Part shown: piece after piece, positions 61,108 to 64,000 of the stretch
How positions within the stretch are numbered: the stretch's first letter is position 1
Layout: every line of letters starts with the position of its first letter
DNA from: Bacteroidota bacterium
GTDB lineage: Bacteria > Bacteroidota > Bacteroidia > Chitinophagales > Chitinophagaceae
Assembly (NCBI GenBank): GCA_030706735.1
Contig: JAUZNZ010000024.1
Location: 1 to 64,000 of the forward strand
DNA length: 64,000 nucleotides
Direction: 5' to 3'
The notes under the pieces: generated by a model
Told to the model about the DNA's origin: nothing
Database searches by the model: none
Seen by the model: only the letters and a program-made list of their open reading frames with translations
Made by a program: the position numbers and the translations under genes

Positions 61108-61749
61108 ATGAGCGAGACCCAACCAAAGGAACATTCAGGGGAGGCTAGCGGGATAGGGAACCAGGACCCGGCATTGCAGCGAGGCAAGGCGCGCTGGACG
61201 GCGGGAGAACAGCAGGGCCTGCTGAATAACCAGACGATCAAAGAACGACTCATCGCCAAGTTCGGGGACCAGGTCGCTCATTTCGAGGAGCCGTATGGGA
61301 TGCTGACCTTCGAGGCGCCCAGGGAACTCAACCTGAAGATCCTTCAATTCCTCTTCGACGACGAACAACTCCGGTTTCAATTTCTGACCGACCTCTGCGC
61401 GGTACATTATCCGGGCCAGGCGGGCAGGGAACTGGCGGTCGTCTATCACCTCCACAATCTCGTCGACAACGTGCGGCTCCGGTTCAAGATCTATGCGCCC
61501 ATTGCACAACCCGATGTTTTTACCGTCACCGCATTATATGAATCCGCGAATTGGATGGAGCGGGAGACCTTTGATTTCTTCGGCGTGAACTTCGTGGGTC
61601 ACCCGAACCTGAAGCGCATCCTGAATGTGGATGAAATGGAATATTTTCCCATGAGAAAGGAATTCCCGATGGAGGATCAGACGCGCATCGACAAGGACGA
61701 CGCGATGTTCGGCCGCGGCGGCCCGAGGAATGAGGAGGGTATACAATGA
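61108..61749 (+). CDS. nuoC: NADH-quinone oxidoreductase subunit C
   Basis: The 213-residue 30-kDa-type subunit has the signature DLCAVHYPGQAGRELAVVYH, ALYESANWMERETFDFFGVN and GHPNLKRILNVDEMEYFPMR. An unusual N-terminal stretch of about 30 polar residues precedes the domain. It is separate from nuoD, unlike the fused NuoCD of E. coli. Its stop overlaps the nuoD start by 4 bp (ATGA). Confidence 0.95.
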   Translation: MSETQPKEHSGEASGIGNQDPALQRGKARWTAGEQQGLLNNQTIKERLIAKFGDQVAHFEEPYGMLTFEAPRELNLKILQFLFDDEQLRFQFLTDLCAVHYPGQAGRELAVVYHLHNLVDNVRLRFKIYAPIAQPDVFTVTALYESANWMERETFDFFGVNFVGHPNLKRILNVDEMEYFPMRKEFPMEDQTRIDKDDAMFGRGGPRNEEGIQ

Positions 61750-62972
61750 GTATCGAGCACCATATCAAATTACCGGAAGGCAGCATCGAAAAGACGACGA
61801 CGACGCTGAACCTGGGGCCCACGCACCCGGCGACGCATGGCGTTTTCCAGAACATCCTGGAACTGGACGGGGAACGGATCGTGTCGGCGGAGCAGACGGT
61901 CGGATATATCCACCGCGCCTTCGAGAAGATTGCGGAAAGGAGACCGCTTTACCAGATCACGACGCTGACGGACCGGTTGAACTATTGTTCATCCCCGATC
62001 AATAATATGGGGTGGCACCTTACCTGTGAAAAATTGTTGGGTGTGAAGACCCCCAAGAGGGTGGACTACCTGCGCGTGATCATCATGGAATTGTCCCGGA
62101 TCTCCGATCACCTGATCTGCAATTCGGTGGTGGGGGTGGACTCGGGAGCGTTTACCGGATTCCTCTATGTCATGCAATACCGCGAGCTGATCTATGAGAT
62201 CTATGAAGAGATCTGCGGCTCCCGGCTTACGACGAATATGGGCCGCATCGGCGGCTTCGAGCGCAACTTTACCAATGCGGCCTTTGAGAAGATCGAAAAA
62301 TTCCTGGCGGAGTATCCTGCGGTTTTGAAAGAGTTCGAGAATTTGTTTAACCGCAACAGGATCTTTATGGAGCGCACGATTGGCGCCGGCCCGATCAGCG
62401 CCGAACGGGCGCTGAACTACGGTTTCACCGGCCCGAACCTTCGGGCGGCCGGCGTCGATTACGACGTACGTGTCCATACGCCCTATTCAAGCTATGAGGA
62501 CTTCGAATTTACGATACCCGTAGGCAGCACCGGGGACTGTTATGACCGCTTCCTGGTGAGAAATCAGGAGATGTGGCAATCCCTGCGCATCATTGAACAG
62601 GCCTACCGCAAGGTGCAGGAATTCAAGGGGGCGGATGCCGATGTCTATCATGCCGACGCGCCGGCCTATTACCTTCCGGAAAAGAAGGACGTGTATACGA
62701 AGATGGAGGCCCTGATCTGGCATTTCAAGATCGTGATGGGTGAGACGGATATCCCGCCCGGAGAGGTCTATCAATCCGTGGAAGGAGGAAATGGAGAACT
62801 GGGGTTCTATCTGATCAGTGACGGAGGGAGATCGCCTTACCGGCTGCATTTCCGCCGGCCTTGCTTCATTTATTACCAGGCCTATTCGGAGCTGACCAAG
62901 GGCGCGATGCTCAGCGACGCCATCATCGTGATGAGTTCGCTGAACCTGATCGCCGGGGAAATGGACGCATGA
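61746..62972 (+). CDS. nuoD: NADH-quinone oxidoreductase subunit D
   Basis: The 408-residue 49-kDa-type subunit contributes to the quinone pocket with NuoB. Clear motifs include LGPTHPATHGVFQNILELDG (quinone-site histidine), RLNYCSSPINNMGWHLTCEK, DSGAFTGFLYVMQYRELIYE and, at the end, MSSLNLIAGEMDA. Length is normal for an unfused NuoD. It is translationally coupled to nuoC. Confidence 0.96.
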   Translation: MSIEHHIKLPEGSIEKTTTTLNLGPTHPATHGVFQNILELDGERIVSAEQTVGYIHRAFEKIAERRPLYQITTLTDRLNYCSSPINNMGWHLTCEKLLGVKTPKRVDYLRVIIMELSRISDHLICNSVVGVDSGAFTGFLYVMQYRELIYEIYEEICGSRLTTNMGRIGGFERNFTNAAFEKIEKFLAEYPAVLKEFENLFNRNRIFMERTIGAGPISAERALNYGFTGPNLRAAGVDYDVRVHTPYSSYEDFEFTIPVGSTGDCYDRFLVRNQEMWQSLRIIEQAYRKVQEFKGADADVYHADAPAYYLPEKKDVYTKMEALIWHFKIVMGETDIPPGEVYQSVEGGNGELGFYLISDGGRSPYRLHFRRPCFIYYQAYSELTKGAMLSDAIIVMSSLNLIAGEMDA

Positions 62973-63000
62973 ATGAGGGCCACGGCCCGCAAAAACGTAT

Positions 63001-63501
63001 ATGATAAAATTCACGGATGAAAAACTGAAAAAAGTGCAGGAGATCGTCGCCCGCTATCCGGAGGGGCGGCAGAAGAGCGCACTACTGCCCGTGCTGCATT
63101 TGGCGCAGGATGAATTCGGCGGCTGGCTGAGCCCGGAGACGATGGACTATGTCGCCGGCCTGCTGAAGCTGGAACCCATCGAAGTCTATGAGGTAGCCAC
63201 CTTTTATTCGATGTATAACCTGAAGCCGGTGGGGCGCTTTGTATTCGAAGTGTGCCAGACGGGTCCCTGCATGCTGCGGGGCAGCGACCAGATCGTGGAT
63301 TATATCAAGCAACGGCTGGGCATCGGCGTCGGCGAGACCACGCCGGATGGATTGTTCAGCCTGAAGACGGTGGAATGCCTCGGAGCCTGCGGCTACGCGC
63401 CGATGATGCAACTGGGCAAATATTATCGCGAGCACCTGACGAAAGAGAAGGTCGATTCGATCATTGACGAGTGCAGGCAAAATGCGGCGTTAAATAATTA
63501 A
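63001..63501 (+). CDS. nuoE: NADH-quinone oxidoreductase subunit E
   Basis: The 166-residue 24-kDa-type subunit binds the 2Fe-2S cluster N1a through cysteines in EVCQTGPCMLRGSDQ and CLGACGYAPMMQ. The thioredoxin-like fold (YPEGRQKSALLPVLHLAQDE) precedes them. It starts 28 bp after nuoD and 12 bp before nuoF. Confidence 0.95.
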   Translation: MIKFTDEKLKKVQEIVARYPEGRQKSALLPVLHLAQDEFGGWLSPETMDYVAGLLKLEPIEVYEVATFYSMYNLKPVGRFVFEVCQTGPCMLRGSDQIVDYIKQRLGIGVGETTPDGLFSLKTVECLGACGYAPMMQLGKYYREHLTKEKVDSIIDECRQNAALNN

Positions 63502-63513
63502 TACCAATACCGA

Positions 63514-64000
63514 ATGGGCAGACAGTTGTTATTGGAGAAAATAAAGGTCGAGGGTATCCGCGGCTATGAGACGTACCGTCGTGAAGGCGGGTACCGCTCT
63601 GTCGAGAAAGCCTTAAAAACGATGACTCCCGACCAGGTGACCGACGAGGTCAAGAAGAGCGGCCTGCGGGGTCGGGGCGGGGCGGGGTTTCCTACCGGTA
63701 TGAAGTGGAGCTTCCTCGCGAAACCGGAGGGCGTACCCCGCTATCTCGTCTGCAATGCGGACGAAAGCGAGCCGGGCACGTTCAAGGACCGGTATCTCAT
63801 GGAATTCCTTCCGCACCTGTTGATCGAGGGGCTCATCGTCTCCTCCTATGCTCTCGGCTGCAAGCGCACGTATATCTATATCCGCGGCGAGTATGCCTGG
63901 ATCCCGGAGATCCTGGAAACGGCGATCGCCGAAGCGAAGGCGGCCGGCTGGCTGGGGCAGAACATCCTGGGCACCGGATTCGAGCTGGAGATCTATGTGC
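63514..64000 (+). CDS. nuoF: NADH-quinone oxidoreductase subunit F, N-terminal part (truncated by window end)
   Basis: The open frame starts at ATG 63514 and runs off the window. The FMN-binding loop SGLRGRGGAGFPTGMKWSFL and the NADH-site CNADESEPGTFKDRYLM are clear, so this is the 51-kDa-type subunit that accepts electrons from NADH. The C-terminal 4Fe-4S domain lies beyond the window. nuoG and the membrane subunits are presumably next. Confidence 0.94.
   Translation, partial: MGRQLLLEKIKVEGIRGYETYRREGGYRSVEKALKTMTPDQVTDEVKKSGLRGRGGAGFPTGMKWSFLAKPEGVPRYLVCNADESEPGTFKDRYLMEFLPHLLIEGLIVSSYALGCKRTYIYIRGEYAWIPEILETAIAEAKAAGWLGQNILGTGFELEIYV

Noticed and set aside
1-64000. tRNA, rRNA, SRP RNA, CRISPR, insertion sequence or prophage features
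   Set aside because: Intergenic gaps were read on both strands. No cloverleaf with a T-arm, repeat-spacer array, transposase, integrase or phage structural gene was seen. Small structured RNAs cannot be excluded without a covariance search.

Overview
The window is a chromosomal segment of a Bacteroidota bacterium, most likely a member of the Chitinophagaceae or a close relative (inference). Supporting signs are type IX secretion genes (PorU, PorV, a PorP/SprF protein), the bacillithiol enzyme BshA, a short primary sigma factor without region 1.1, DUF4292/DUF4836/DUF4288 proteins, 800-residue FtsX/MacB-like permeases, and promoters of the Bacteroidota type (TTG, about 19 bp, TAnnTTTG). Base composition looks moderately GC-rich and even. 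I see no rRNA, tRNA, CRISPR array, insertion sequence, integrase or phage gene, so this reads as core genome.

Layout. 1-5.7 kb: the end of porU, porV, a frameshifted ispF, dut, a DUF4292 lipoprotein and an EnvC-like factor. 5.7-14.8 kb: bshA, an M28 peptidase, an RsmI-like methylase with an EI24 membrane protein, a 3-methyladenine glycosylase, a PorP/SprF protein, upp, anmK and a secreted-repeat lipoprotein. 15.0-18.1 kb (minus strand): one four-gene operon of a LiaF-like membrane protein, a DUF4288 protein, a LytS-type kinase and a LytTR regulator. 18.2-26.3 kb: an AraC regulator, a TPR protein, adenine deaminase, and two paralogous lipoprotein-sorting-like proteins flanking an OmpA-family barrel and a small HTH protein. 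26.3-32.3 kb: trmD, an S4 protein, an M20 dipeptidase, a CDF transporter, an LptF/G permease, an unknown protein and a START-like protein. 32.7-38.8 kb: the primary sigma factor, ffh, rpsP, rimM, dinB and a 1-Cys peroxiredoxin. 39-52 kb: an amidohydrolase, an aminotransferase, two pseudouridine synthases, CpxP-like exported proteins, two large ABC permeases, rlmN and a thiolase. 52-57 kb (minus strand): hisS, a cytochrome b, a molybdopterin oxidoreductase and a DUF4836 protein. 57-64 kb: a small membrane protein, a PstS-like lipoprotein and a TPR protein (part of a set usually seen beside TonB/ExbBD genes), then nuoABCDEF of respiratory complex I, cut by the window end.

Nothing here is clearly a new defence or mobile system. 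The observations most worth checking are a single-base frameshift in the normally essential ispF, a repeated arrangement in which the -7 promoter box lies only 4-7 nt before the start codon (suggesting leaderless mRNAs), four convergent gene pairs that share the same TTAG stop overlap, the LiaF/DUF4288/LytS/LytR operon with a Trp-rich linker in the LiaF protein, the duplicated 3' end of the peroxiredoxin gene, and an unannotated 33-codon membrane peptide beside trmD.
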